Source: Chloroflexota bacterium (lineage in GTDB: Bacteria; Chloroflexota; Anaerolineae; B4-G1). From it: a stretch of 37,959 bases of DNA. Of this stretch, positions 1 to 7,470 are shown in pieces. Under the pieces are notes generated by a model, which saw only the letters and a program-made list of their open reading frames with translations, searched no databases and was not told the DNA's origin. Made by a program: the position numbers and the translations under genes. Position 1 is the stretch's first letter. The number at the start of each line of letters is the position of its first letter. Location: NCBI GenBank assembly GCA_012514315.1, contig JAAZAN010000045.1, forward strand, positions 1 to 37,959. The letters run 5' to 3'.

Positions 1-745
1 TATCACCGGAACTGCGGTAGTCCAGAAGGATTGGTCGCCAACCCTTGCACCGGGCAATATCCATCAGTGTCACCATAGGAGCGCGGCCGCAGGCCTCTCC
101 GGTTTCCAACCGCTCTCTTTCCCCCGCAATCAGCGTCGACAGCAATGCTCTATCCCGCCTCCCCGCGGTCGCATAGGGGAGGTAGTGACTCAGATCGCTT
201 GAGACGACGATCAGCGCATCATCGTCAAGCCAATCGGCGAGATGGCTTGCCACCCGCCCCGGGTCTGTCTGGCCGAATAACATGGGTACCAGACGGAAAT
301 CGGACAGGACCGTCTGGATGAAGGGAATCTCTACCTCAAGCGCGTGTTCAAGCGTGTGCGCCTCGCTTCCCCGCACGAAGATGTCCGAATGGACGATCAG
401 TTCGGCCACTCGATCAACGTCAACAGGCGCTTCTCCGAGCGGTGTGGTGAATGCGCTGTAGGTCCCCAATGCGACCCCGCTGAAGTACGCGCGATGTGCA
501 GGCCCCAGGAGATAGACTGTCCAGCGCCTGTCGGGGATGGTGGATAGAGCCTTGAACGCGTACCCCGCAATCGGGCCGGAGTATATGTAACCCGCGTGGG
601 GTGCGATGATCGCCCGAACCGGTCCGAGATCGGCTGGCAGAACCGCCTCATCCAGATAACCCTGGATCATCTTTCGCAAGAGAGCCGGATTCGCCGGATA
701 GAATTGCCCCGCTACCGCAGGACGACGAATAGATAGGTCAGTCAC
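1..745 (-). CDS. amrB: AmmeMemoRadiSam system protein B (MEMO1-like), C-terminus cut by window edge
   Basis: The reverse strand from a GTG at 745 encodes at least 248 residues with no stop before the window edge. A strong GGAGGTG site sits just upstream of the GTG. The reading starts TDLSIRRPAVAGQFYPANP and shows the MEMO-family signature blocks in order: APHAGYIYSGP, LLGPAHRAYFSG, EHALEVEIPFIQ, SSDLSHYLPYA and ETGEACGRAPM. These keep the histidines, the aspartate and the EACG cysteine that line the pocket in this family. MEMO proteins resemble class III extradiol dioxygenases in fold. The bacterial version is found with AMMECR1 and a radical SAM enzyme, and its reaction is not established. 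The radical SAM partner lies directly upstream in the same direction (75-base gap), so they are probably co-transcribed. The AMMECR1 partner is not in view and may lie beyond position 1. Confidence 0.93.
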   Translation of the reverse strand, partial: MTDLSIRRPAVAGQFYPANPALLRKMIQGYLDEAVLPADLGPVRAIIAPHAGYIYSGPIAGYAFKALSTIPDRRWTVYLLGPAHRAYFSGVALGTYSAFTTPLGEAPVDVDRVAELIVHSDIFVRGSEAHTLEHALEVEIPFIQTVLSDFRLVPMLFGQTDPGRVASHLADWLDDDALIVVSSDLSHYLPYATAGRRDRALLSTLIAGERERLETGEACGRAPMVTLMDIARCKGWRPILLDYRSSGD

Positions 746-820
746 CGCACACCTCCTTCGGTGAAGTCTGGCCTATGAAAGGGGTTCCTTGTTCGGTGCT
801 CCTTCTGGGATCTAAGACCT

Positions 821-1840
821 TCAGGACCAGACACCGGCAATACTCTGTTCACAATGGGGGCAGACCCCCCGATGGCGCCAGACTTCACGTACCCGATACC
901 AGTCTCGCTGGACTAACAACCGGCCGCAACCTGGGCAACGTGTGCTCCCTCGCTCGGAATCCGCCACGTTGCCCATATAGACGTAGCGCAGTCCCGCCTG
1001 TCTTCCCAGTTCATAGGCCCGCATCAACGAAGTATGCGGAGTGGGGGGGCGGTCCAACATCTTGTAGTCTGGGTGAAACGCGCTGATATGCCACGGTATG
1101 TCGGGATCAACACTGACCAGCCACTCCACCATCGCCTGAATCTCCGCCTCGGAGTCGTTAAGGCCAGGAATGAGCAGTGTGGTCACCTCGATCCAGACAT
1201 CCGTATTCTGGGCAATGTGCGCAATGTTACGTTTGACTGGGGCCAGCCTGGCCCCACACTGTTCTCGGTAGAAGCCGTCATCGAACGCTTTTAGATCCAC
1301 GTTGATCGCGTCTAGATAAGGCTCGATGCGGTTCAGCGCCGCTTCAGACATATAGCCGTTCGACACGTAGATGTTCTTGATGCCTCGTTCATGCGCCAAC
1401 CTGGCGGTGTCGTACGTGTATTCGAAGAACACAGTCGGCTCATTGTATGTATAGGCGATCATCGGGATATCGTCACGCACACACAGATCCACAATCGCCT
1501 GGGGCTCAAACGGCTGTCCAATGTGTCGCTGGTCATCGAAGTCACGTGTCTGTGACATCTGCCAGTTTTGGCAAAACGAACAACGGAAGTTGCAGCCAAA
1601 TGTGCCTATCGAGAAGACGGATCCACCGGGCAGGAAGTGAAAGAGGGGCTTCTTTTCGATTGGATCGACGTGGGCCGCGATCGGCTCCCCGTATACGACG
1701 AGGTGCAGCTCTCCATCGATGTTCCGGCGGACGCCACACCTGCCTGATGCTCCAACCTCGATCGCGCAGAAATGCTCACAGGCTTGACACTGGACGGCAT
1801 CGTCAGCCAGACCTCTGCTTAGATAGGACACCTTCCGCAT
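821..1840 (-). CDS. amrS: AmmeMemoRadiSam system radical SAM enzyme
   Basis: This 339-residue protein belongs to the AmrS (PflA-like) radical SAM family. The SAM/[4Fe-4S] motif is CNFRCSFC near residues 83-90, followed by QNWQMSQ. An N-terminal cysteine cluster (CQACEHFC, then GRCGVRRN) and a C-terminal zinc-ribbon-like set (RCPGCGRLL, CPHCEQS) flank the barrel, as expected for this family. The ATG at 1840 follows GGAGGACTGT, a good ribosome site. The length fits the family. The gene sits between a ROK kinase and the MEMO-like gene, all on the minus strand, so an operon of the three is likely. The substrate of the bacterial system is unknown. The family call is secure, but the biological role is not. 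Confidence 0.95.
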   Translation of the reverse strand: MRKVSYLSRGLADDAVQCQACEHFCAIEVGASGRCGVRRNIDGELHLVVYGEPIAAHVDPIEKKPLFHFLPGGSVFSIGTFGCNFRCSFCQNWQMSQTRDFDDQRHIGQPFEPQAIVDLCVRDDIPMIAYTYNEPTVFFEYTYDTARLAHERGIKNIYVSNGYMSEAALNRIEPYLDAINVDLKAFDDGFYREQCGARLAPVKRNIAHIAQNTDVWIEVTTLLIPGLNDSEAEIQAMVEWLVSVDPDIPWHISAFHPDYKMLDRPPTPHTSLMRAYELGRQAGLRYVYMGNVADSERGSTRCPGCGRLLVQRDWYRVREVWRHRGVCPHCEQSIAGVWS

Positions 1841-1889
1841 ACAGTCCTCCAGCGTTCACGGCCGCCCGTGGCCAGAGTGGTCGCCGATC

Positions 1890-2861
1890 TTACAGGCCAA
1901 TCCGCGTCAATGCGACAGCAGCTGCACCCAGGACTCCCACATCATCGCCGAGCTTCGCGCCGACTACCTGGATGTCCTGCGAAGCGGCAGGAAGCGCGTG
2001 GCGCAGGATTCCCCGTCGCACGGGGTCGAAAAGCACGTCTCCGACGTTGGCCACCCCACCACCAATGACAATCAACTGAGGATTGAACAGATTCACAAGG
2101 TTCGCCATACCTATACCCAGGTACTCCATGGCCGTATCCATAATCCTGCTCGCCTCTGGATCGTGCTGGGCGGCAGCCTCGGCGACCATCCTAGCCGTGA
2201 TTCGATCCGGGTCGCCCTCACACATCTGATGGAGTACAGGCGAGACACCACGTGCAACAGCGTCACGCGCCTCGCGGGCAATGGCCGTGCCCGAGGCCAA
2301 TGCCTCCACACAGCCACGATTGCCACAACCACAGCGAGGGCCGTTGGCCAGTATGGTCGTGTGTCCAATCTCGCCCGCTGTTCCACTGACGCCGTAGTAG
2401 ACGCTGCCGTTCAGTATCAGCCCTCCGCCAATCCCTGTGCTGACTGTGACATAGATCATATGATCAACGCCCTGTCCTGCACCAAAACGGTGCTCCCCCA
2501 CAGCCGCGGCGTTGGCGTCGTTCTCCAGGAATGTGGCAATGCCCAAGGATTCCTCGATGCGTTGCTTCAGGGGCACGTAATGCCAGCCTGGGAGGTTCGG
2601 TGCACCTCTGACAATGCCCGCCTCAATATCGAGCGGCCCTGGAGAGCCAACACCCACCGCCGCGATTCGATCGGGCGCGACCCCAGCCTGTGCCATAACG
2701 AGGCGTGACGCCTCCATCATCCGATCGATAATTGCGTCCTGCCCGTCGGAAGCGCGCGTCTCCCGGTAATCACGAGCGACGATCTGCGCCGTACCGGTTA
2801 CCAACGCGGTGCTGATCTTGGTACCGCCCAGATCGATTCCAACGACAAGATGCTCATCCAC
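1890..2861 (-). CDS. ROK family sugar kinase, probably glucokinase
   Basis: The protein has 323 residues from the chosen GTG at 2861. The N-terminus carries the ATP-binding loop VGIDLGGTKIS. The middle has ENDANAAAVGE, with the catalytic Asp expected of ROK kinases, then the zinc-binding motif CGCGNRGCVEALASG, and then the second glycine-rich segment VIGGGVANVGD. Length and motif order match ROK glucokinases (glucose plus ATP to glucose 6-phosphate). ROK members also phosphorylate fructose, N-acetylglucosamine or allose, so the sugar is not proven. Three starts are possible (TTG 2876, GTG 2864, GTG 2861). GGAGG at 2870-2874 gives the best spacing to 2861. It has its own promoter at 2899-2927 and runs toward amrS with a 49-base gap. 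Confidence 0.9.
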   Translation of the reverse strand: MDEHLVVGIDLGGTKISTALVTGTAQIVARDYRETRASDGQDAIIDRMMEASRLVMAQAGVAPDRIAAVGVGSPGPLDIEAGIVRGAPNLPGWHYVPLKQRIEESLGIATFLENDANAAAVGEHRFGAGQGVDHMIYVTVSTGIGGGLILNGSVYYGVSGTAGEIGHTTILANGPRCGCGNRGCVEALASGTAIAREARDAVARGVSPVLHQMCEGDPDRITARMVAEAAAQHDPEASRIMDTAMEYLGIGMANLVNLFNPQLIVIGGGVANVGDVLFDPVRRGILRHALPAASQDIQVVGAKLGDDVGVLGAAAVALTRIGL

Positions 2862-2898
2862 CACGGGGTCCTCCAATGCCCTTGACTAATCTGCAGCT

Positions 2899-2927
2899 AG
2901 AATAGCACGGAGGCAGTGCAGTGTCAA
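2899..2927 (-). promoter_or_regulatory. Sigma70-type promoter for the ROK kinase
   Basis: Read on the minus strand, TTGACA (2927-2922) is followed by a 17-base spacer and TATTCT (2904-2899). Transcription would start near 2892, about 30 bases before the GTG at 2861. It is the only good promoter seen ahead of the ROK-amrS-amrB set. Confidence 0.7.
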
Positions 2928-3007
2928 GACGTAACGGCGAGCGTCTGCTCTGCATCAGGTTGATGCTCGGGGCGCCCGGGGGGCTGGTGAGTAGGCCGTT
3001 GTTCCTA

Positions 3008-3036
3008 TTGACACCTCCATAGTGTGCCACTAGAAT
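3008..3036 (+). promoter_or_regulatory. Sigma70-type promoter for the FAD oxidase gene
   Basis: TTGACA (3008-3013), an exact 17-base spacer, then TAGAAT (3031-3036). The start of transcription would be near 3043, leaving a leader of about 90 bases before the TTG at 3136. Together with the minus promoter at 2899-2927, it makes 2862-3135 a divergent regulatory region. Confidence 0.72.
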
Positions 3037-3135
3037 AGTAGCACGTCTTGGGGCAGGGTTTGTTACCCGCGCCAGTTAGCATCATACAATTGCGGGGACT
3101 TACCCTGCTCGATTGCATCAGCGAGGGTAGCCCGA

Positions 3136-4833
3136 TTGCCAACGATCAACACAAACCCACGATGGTGGGGTTGGGGTGTCCTAGCACCAGCGCACGGCCT
3201 GGATGACTGCCCTGACCTGTGGCCAGCCCTCCAGAAATGGCTTCGAATCCCGCAGAGCTCCACGAATCATCAGTGCCCCCCCGCGCCGCTCCACGATGTC
3301 CATCTGTGCAGCTCACATCTCGATGCGCCTCTGGCGAGCTCGCTGCGAAGCATTCTGGGGGATGAAGCGGTCAGAACCGATGATCCTACCCGCCTGGCCC
3401 ACTCATACGGCAAATCGTATGGTGACCTGGTCCGCATGCGCGCCGGATATGTTCCCAATCCGCCTGACGCAGTCGTCTATCCCTCTGATCCAAGCCAGAT
3501 CGCGTCTGTCTTGACGTGGGCCAGTGAACGGGGGATCGCCGTCATTCCCTTCGGTGGCGGCACCAGCCTCACTGGGGGTGTCGAGTGTACGCGAAGTGAC
3601 CGACCGGTGATTACGCTGAATATGGCGCGGCTCTCGCAGGTCCTCTTTGTGGACACCGAGTCGATGACGGCACGCATCCAGGCAGGCGCGACCGGTCCGG
3701 AAATCGAGTCGTGTCTCAACAGCGAGGGGTTCACGCTGGGTCATTTCCCCCAGTCTTTTGAGCTCTCGACCCTGGGTGGCTGGATTGCCACACGGTCTGT
3801 TGGCCGGTGCGCCATCCTGTACGGGGGGATCGACAGACTGACACAGGCCATCAAAGTGGTGACGCCCACAGGCCTGGTTGAGACTGGAGCAGTCCACTTC
3901 ACTGAGCCTGGTCCGAGTCTGTTGCATCTCCTGATCGGTTCAGAGGGCAGTTATGGCGTCATTGTGGAAGCCCTCATGCGAATTCATCGACTGCCCAATG
4001 CCCGTGATTACCGCATTGTTCGGTTTTCGAACTGGCAGGACGGCGTGGCCGCATGTCGTGAGATAGTGCTCAGCAACCATTTGCGCCCTGCTACCCTGCA
4101 CCTAGCAGACCCCCTGGAAGCTAGAATACTGGCACTGACAGTGCCCGAGAGATGTACACGGAAGGGCCTGTTGCCAGGCGTTTTGGGCAGGCGGCCCTCC
4201 CTCATCTCATCACAGGGCCTATCCTCCGAGGACGTGCTCTTGATCGCAGGGTTCGAGGGTGAACCGGACTGGCTCAAGCAACAATGGAGCATCACGCTCG
4301 CGATCTGCAGCGGGCATGGGGGGGCTGTATCATTGAAGGGCGCCGATAGATTCTGGGAATGTCAGTTGTATCGTCAACCCTACCTGCGTGACGAGATGAT
4401 AGCTCGTGGAATCATGGTAGACACTGTGACTGCCTCCAGCTCATGGTCAGACGTCTGTGAGCTGTATGAGTCGGTCAGAGGGGCTCTGAGCGGCGCCATC
4501 GCGACCACTGGCAGCGGTACAGGCTATCTGATGACTCACCTGTCCAATGTGCACCGGCATGGGACGACACTCGTGACCACGTATCTGGCAACGCAGACTC
4601 CTGACCCATCTCCATTAGCCAGGCAGGCACAATGCGAGACCATTCGGCAGGCCGCCAGAGACGCCATTCTAGCACGCGGCGGTCTGCTTGCACACAATCG
4701 ATTGACTGAGGGCAACGGATTGCTGGGGCAGACTGGACACAATCGACGATTTTGTGCCAGGTTACATCGCTCCATCAAGCAGACATTCGATCCGGTAGGA
4801 ATACTGAATCCCAGCCTGCCAGACCCTCTCTAA
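3136..4833 (+). CDS. FAD-linked oxidase, alkyldihydroxyacetonephosphate synthase-like
   Basis: This 565-residue flavoprotein is of the VAO/PCMH type. The N-terminus has the PRWWGWG segment typical of AGPS proteins. The FAD pyrophosphate loop is VIPFGGGTSLTGGVE (residues about 136-150). The AGPS-like block HFPQSFELSTLGGWIATRS follows, then GSEGSYGVIVEALMRI. AGPS makes ether-lipid precursors from acyl-dihydroxyacetone phosphate. The tri-histidine catalytic motif of true AGPS is not kept: at residues 520-522 the sequence is H-N-R, followed by LTEGNG. The protein may therefore be a related oxidase with another substrate. The start is a TTG preceded by GAGGG; no ATG lies in a sensible place, and the WWGWG block requires a start at or before 3136. 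A hairpin overlaps the stop codon. Confidence 0.82.
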   Translation: MPTINTNPRWWGWGVLAPAHGLDDCPDLWPALQKWLRIPQSSTNHQCPPAPLHDVHLCSSHLDAPLASSLRSILGDEAVRTDDPTRLAHSYGKSYGDLVRMRAGYVPNPPDAVVYPSDPSQIASVLTWASERGIAVIPFGGGTSLTGGVECTRSDRPVITLNMARLSQVLFVDTESMTARIQAGATGPEIESCLNSEGFTLGHFPQSFELSTLGGWIATRSVGRCAILYGGIDRLTQAIKVVTPTGLVETGAVHFTEPGPSLLHLLIGSEGSYGVIVEALMRIHRLPNARDYRIVRFSNWQDGVAACREIVLSNHLRPATLHLADPLEARILALTVPERCTRKGLLPGVLGRRPSLISSQGLSSEDVLLIAGFEGEPDWLKQQWSITLAICSGHGGAVSLKGADRFWECQLYRQPYLRDEMIARGIMVDTVTASSSWSDVCELYESVRGALSGAIATTGSGTGYLMTHLSNVHRHGTTLVTTYLATQTPDPSPLARQAQCETIRQAARDAILARGGLLAHNRLTEGNGLLGQTGHNRRFCARLHRSIKQTFDPVGILNPSLPDPL

Positions 4834-4853
4834 TCGAGGTGTCGGAGGGTCTG
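4820..4853 (+). terminator. Hairpin overlapping the stop codon of the FAD oxidase gene
   Basis: CAGACCCTC (4820-4828) and GAGGGTCTG (4845-4853) are perfect 9-base complements around a 16-base loop that contains the TAA stop. No T-run follows, so termination strength is uncertain. Confidence 0.5.
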
Positions 4854-5010
4854 CGCAAGCCCTTGCTACGCCACCGGCGCGGCACTCATGCGCGTCAGAC
4901 TTGTCCCCGATCGGCCCGGCCACCAGCATCCAGGTGTCAACCCGCCGTCACCTCCTCGTCATCACAGCACACACCACGGTGGCCATCCGCACTCACTAGC
5001 GCGGCAGTAT

Positions 5011-5039
5011 TTGGCAGATCGCTCTACTGTGAGTATAAT
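5011..5039 (+). promoter_or_regulatory. Near-consensus promoter for the MBL-fold and TPR genes
   Basis: TTGGCA (5011-5016), a 17-base spacer and a perfect TATAAT (5034-5039). Transcription would start about 28 bases before the ATG at 5073. The rest of the 239-base gap (4834-5072) shows no gene I can support. Confidence 0.82.
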
Positions 5040-5072
5040 TGCCCCAACTGAAAGCGCATCAAGGGATGGTCT

Positions 5073-5726
5073 ATGGAAATCATCTGGTACGGACAGACTT
5101 GTTTCCGGTTGAACGAACGTGGCTATGCCAGTCTCGTGACCGATCCCTACCCGCCTGAGGTAGGGTTCTCGCTTCCTCGTCCACGTGCGGATGTGGTTAC
5201 CGTGAGCATGAACGACCCGGTGTGTCGAGATGTATCGGGTGTCAGGGGGCCATTCAGGGTGCTGGATAGTCCGGGCGAGTATGAGATCGGCGGCGTCTTC
5301 ATCACAGGCATACCCACGTTTGCAGACAACAAGCGAGGGGCAGTTCGCGGCCAGAACATCATATACACTTTTGACTATGGTGGGGCAGTTGTATGCCACT
5401 TGGGCTACTTGGGCCACGTGCCCACACAATCGCAAGTAGAAGATCTGGGCACTGTCAATATTCTATTGATACCGGTCGGCGGTGGAGGCAGCCTGACACC
5501 TGACCAGGCATCAGAGGTCATCAGCCTGTTTGAGCCCAGTGTCGTGATCCCAATGTACTACAAGATACCCGAGCTTCAACTCAAACTGGGCACCTTGGGC
5601 CGTTTCCTCAAAGAGATGGGGACTGAGGAAGTGGAGAGTCAGGAGTCTTTCAAGACGACACAGACAGGATTCTCGGAAGAGACCGAAGTCGTTGTCCTGC
5701 AGCCCAAGATCCGTAACGGGGGGTAG
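5073..5726 (+). CDS. Metallo-beta-lactamase-fold protein (UPF0173-like) lacking metal ligands
   Basis: This 217-residue protein aligns by eye along its whole length with the small MBL-fold hydrolases of the UPF0173/Lactamase_B_3 type. It has WYGQTCFRL at the start, then DSPGEYEIGGVFITGI, CHLGYLGHVPTQSQ, LLIPVGGGGSLT and VVIPMYYKIPE. The positions that bind metal in that family are replaced: Q8 in place of the GHS histidine, V44-D53 reading VSMNDPVCRD instead of an HxHxDH-type motif, Y112 in place of the Asp of HLGDLGH, and Y162 in place of the His of PMHY. The fold looks intact but catalysis by the usual mechanism does not. A binding or structural role is more likely. The ATG at 5073 follows AAGGGATGG. 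The next gene begins one base after the stop, so the two are translationally coupled. Confidence 0.85.
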   Translation: MEIIWYGQTCFRLNERGYASLVTDPYPPEVGFSLPRPRADVVTVSMNDPVCRDVSGVRGPFRVLDSPGEYEIGGVFITGIPTFADNKRGAVRGQNIIYTFDYGGAVVCHLGYLGHVPTQSQVEDLGTVNILLIPVGGGGSLTPDQASEVISLFEPSVVIPMYYKIPELQLKLGTLGRFLKEMGTEEVESQESFKTTQTGFSEETEVVVLQPKIRNGG

Positions 5727-5727
5727 G

Positions 5728-6573
5728 ATGTCGGGGTCACCCATGTGGCGCAGTGCTCAGAGACGCTGGCGGGGACTCCCCATCTGGGGATGGGTGCTTG
5801 GCTGCGTTGTTGTGACAGCCGGGATTGCTCTGGGTGCGCTCTGGGTAACAGGCAACCTGGGGGCCAAGGTAGAATCACCACACAATGAGCTGACTGAAAC
5901 CGCTCGCCGGCAGATTGAGGAAGGCGATCTGGTTGGCGCGATAGCGGATCTGGAGACAGTGGTCGCGGAGAATCCACAGGACAGCGAAGCCCATTTTCTG
6001 CTCGGACAAGCCTACAACCAGAGCGGCGACTTGCTTAAGGCGGCGGATGAGTTCCGCACGGTGTTGGAGCTGGACCCTGGCAATGCTGCAGCCCACCACA
6101 ATCTTGGGGTGACCTATTTCCAGCTACAGGATCCCAACACAGCGATCTCTGAGTTTGAAGCCGCACTTGAGATTGACCCTGATGACGCCGACACACGCTA
6201 CCAGCTCGGAGCTACTTACCTGGTGACTGCTCTGTCGAGTCCTACAGGGGCGGATGTGGACCTGATGGAGGCGGCAGTTGCTGAGTTTGAGGCCGCACTG
6301 AGGCTGCGCGAGAACATGCCGGAGGCATTGATCGGGATGTCCCACGTCAAGATGCAGGAAGGAGATTATGGGGCCGCCATCGAGATGCTCCGGAACGCTC
6401 TCACACAGCTCCCGAGCTCACCCGAGGCCCACTTTGCGTTGGCGGAGGCCTTTGCTCGCAGCGGTGACGCAGCCCAGTCCTGCGACGCTTACCAGGCTTT
6501 CATAGAACTGAGCCCGCCGGAGGATTGGCTTACTCAAGCCAGGGAAGAGATGCGTATCATCGGATGTCCTTGA
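5728..6573 (+). CDS. Membrane-anchored tetratricopeptide repeat protein
   Basis: The protein has 281 residues from the ATG at 5728, one base after the preceding stop, with a GGGGGGTAGG ribosome site inside the upstream gene. A single hydrophobic segment lies near residues 18-38 (IWGWVLGCVVVTAGIALGAL), after an arginine-rich start, so the protein is probably anchored with its bulk outside. About six TPR units follow, with recognisable 34-residue periodicity: AHFLLGQAYNQSGD, AHHNLGVTYFQLQD, TRYQLGATYL, ALIGMSHVKMQEGD and AHFALAEAFARSGD. One unit has an insertion after TYLVTALSS. TPR arrays bind other proteins; the partner is unknown. Coupling to the MBL-fold pseudo-enzyme suggests they act together. 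Confidence 0.87.
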   Translation: MSGSPMWRSAQRRWRGLPIWGWVLGCVVVTAGIALGALWVTGNLGAKVESPHNELTETARRQIEEGDLVGAIADLETVVAENPQDSEAHFLLGQAYNQSGDLLKAADEFRTVLELDPGNAAAHHNLGVTYFQLQDPNTAISEFEAALEIDPDDADTRYQLGATYLVTALSSPTGADVDLMEAAVAEFEAALRLRENMPEALIGMSHVKMQEGDYGAAIEMLRNALTQLPSSPEAHFALAEAFARSGDAAQSCDAYQAFIELSPPEDWLTQAREEMRIIGCP

Positions 6574-6641
6574 GTCCGTGGTATCGAGTGATCGTCGTAG
6601 CGATTCGGCAGGAACAGTCTCGCCATTTCTGAGAGTCGATT

Positions 6642-6941
6642 ATGTTCAAGTTATTGATGTCGTGGAACATCCGCCCGGGGTTTGAGGACGAGTACTTCGA
6701 GTTCATTGTGAAGGAATTCAGCCCGGGGCTTGCCGAGCTTGGAATCAAGATAACCGACGCATGGTATACACAGTACGGTGACCCGCCACAGATTCTCACA
6801 GGTGGGGTCGCCAACGATCTGCTGAGCATGCGTCGGGCGTTGGCCTCATCCAAGTGGCAGGCATTGAGAGACAGCCTGTTCAAGTACGTGACTGATTACA
6901 CCCAGAAGATCATCCGCGCCGACGGGGGATTCCAGCTCTAG
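6642..6941 (+). CDS. Small conserved-looking protein of unknown function
   Basis: This 99-residue protein opens MFKLLMSWNIRPGFEDEYFEF and ends in a short amphipathic helix. The alternation of beta-like and helical stretches, and the early pattern of a hydrophobic strand followed by RPGFEDEYF, recall dimeric alpha/beta-barrel (ABM or NIPSNAP-like) proteins, but I cannot assign a family. The ATG at 6642 follows CTGAGAG with good spacing. It is 68 bases behind the TPR gene and is followed by a strong hairpin at 6955-6985, so it is probably the last gene of the transcript starting near 5046. Confidence 0.7.
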   Translation: MFKLLMSWNIRPGFEDEYFEFIVKEFSPGLAELGIKITDAWYTQYGDPPQILTGGVANDLLSMRRALASSKWQALRDSLFKYVTDYTQKIIRADGGFQL

Positions 6942-6954
6942 CGCCTGGATAACA

Positions 6955-6985
6955 GTACGGGCGTGGCTGCAAGCCACGCCCGTAC
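6955..6985. terminator. Bidirectional hairpin between convergent genes
   Basis: GTACGGGCGTGGCT (6955-6968) and its exact reverse complement (6972-6985) form a 14-base-pair stem with a 3-base loop. It lies between the plus gene ending at 6941 and the minus gene ending at 7009, where a shared terminator is expected. No long T-run flanks it. Confidence 0.75.
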
Positions 6986-7008
6986 GGAACTGACGAAGTG
7001 GTAGCTGC

Positions 7009-7305
7009 TTAGTCGTCTTTCTTCGAGTCGCTCGAAGAACTGGAGCTTGTCTCGCTCTTAGGCTCTGGTTTGCTCTGCTCTGACTTGCTCGACGGTGTGT
7101 CGGTCGATTTCCCCGATGTCGAGCTCTTGGCACGATTATCGGTAACGTAGAAACCCGAACCCTTGAAAATGATGCCTACCGGCTGAATCAGACGGCGAAC
7201 CTGCCCACTGCATTCGGGACATATTTGCACCGGATCGTCATTGATATGCTGCAGACGCTCAAATCGCATACCACAGGATTGACACTCATACTCGTACAAC
7301 GGCAT
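7009..7305 (-). CDS. FmdB-type zinc ribbon protein with Ser/Lys-rich tail
   Basis: The protein has 98 residues from the ATG at 7305, which follows GGGAGGTC. The first 60 residues are the FmdB putative regulatory domain: MPLYEYECQSCGMRFE, then ICPECSGQVRRL and GIIFKGSGFYVTD. Two CxxC pairs would bind zinc. Residues from about 61 to the end are low in complexity, almost only Ser, Lys, Thr, Glu and Asp, ending SSSSSSDSKKDD. Such tails are common in this family and are probably disordered. The molecular role of FmdB proteins is not settled. A reading frame extends upstream to 7353 but crosses the promoter, so the shorter start is preferred. Confidence 0.92.
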   Translation of the reverse strand: MPLYEYECQSCGMRFERLQHINDDPVQICPECSGQVRRLIQPVGIIFKGSGFYVTDNRAKSSTSGKSTDTPSSKSEQSKPEPKSETSSSSSSDSKKDD

Positions 7306-7341
7306 ACGACGTGACCTCCCAACGATGTCCAACAGCGGAGG

Positions 7342-7370
7342 ATTATACCGCAATCAGGTGGCATGTGCAA
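7342..7370 (-). promoter_or_regulatory. Strong promoter for the FmdB-type gene
   Basis: On the minus strand, TTGCAC (7370-7365), a 17-base spacer and a perfect TATAAT (7347-7342). Transcription would begin near 7335, leaving a 30-base leader before the ATG at 7305. Confidence 0.82.
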
Positions 7371-7470
7371 GCACTTACTCAGGCCCGGTCAGTCAGACTG
7401 GATGCGGTTACCAATGTGATTTGTCCACCTCCTGGTGGGCGATCAACACCGAACTCGGGACCTGGACACG

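Noticed and set aside
344..651. Short frames on both strands near the start of the window
   Set aside because: They lie within the MEMO-like gene, which has a GTG start and runs off the window edge, and are out of frame with its conserved motifs.
3063..3263. A short minus-strand frame ending IEQGKSPQLYDANWRG, upstream of the FAD oxidase
   Set aside because: It looked natural at first, but it overlaps the PRWWGWG start of the oxidase, ends in the oxidase leader and has no ribosome site.
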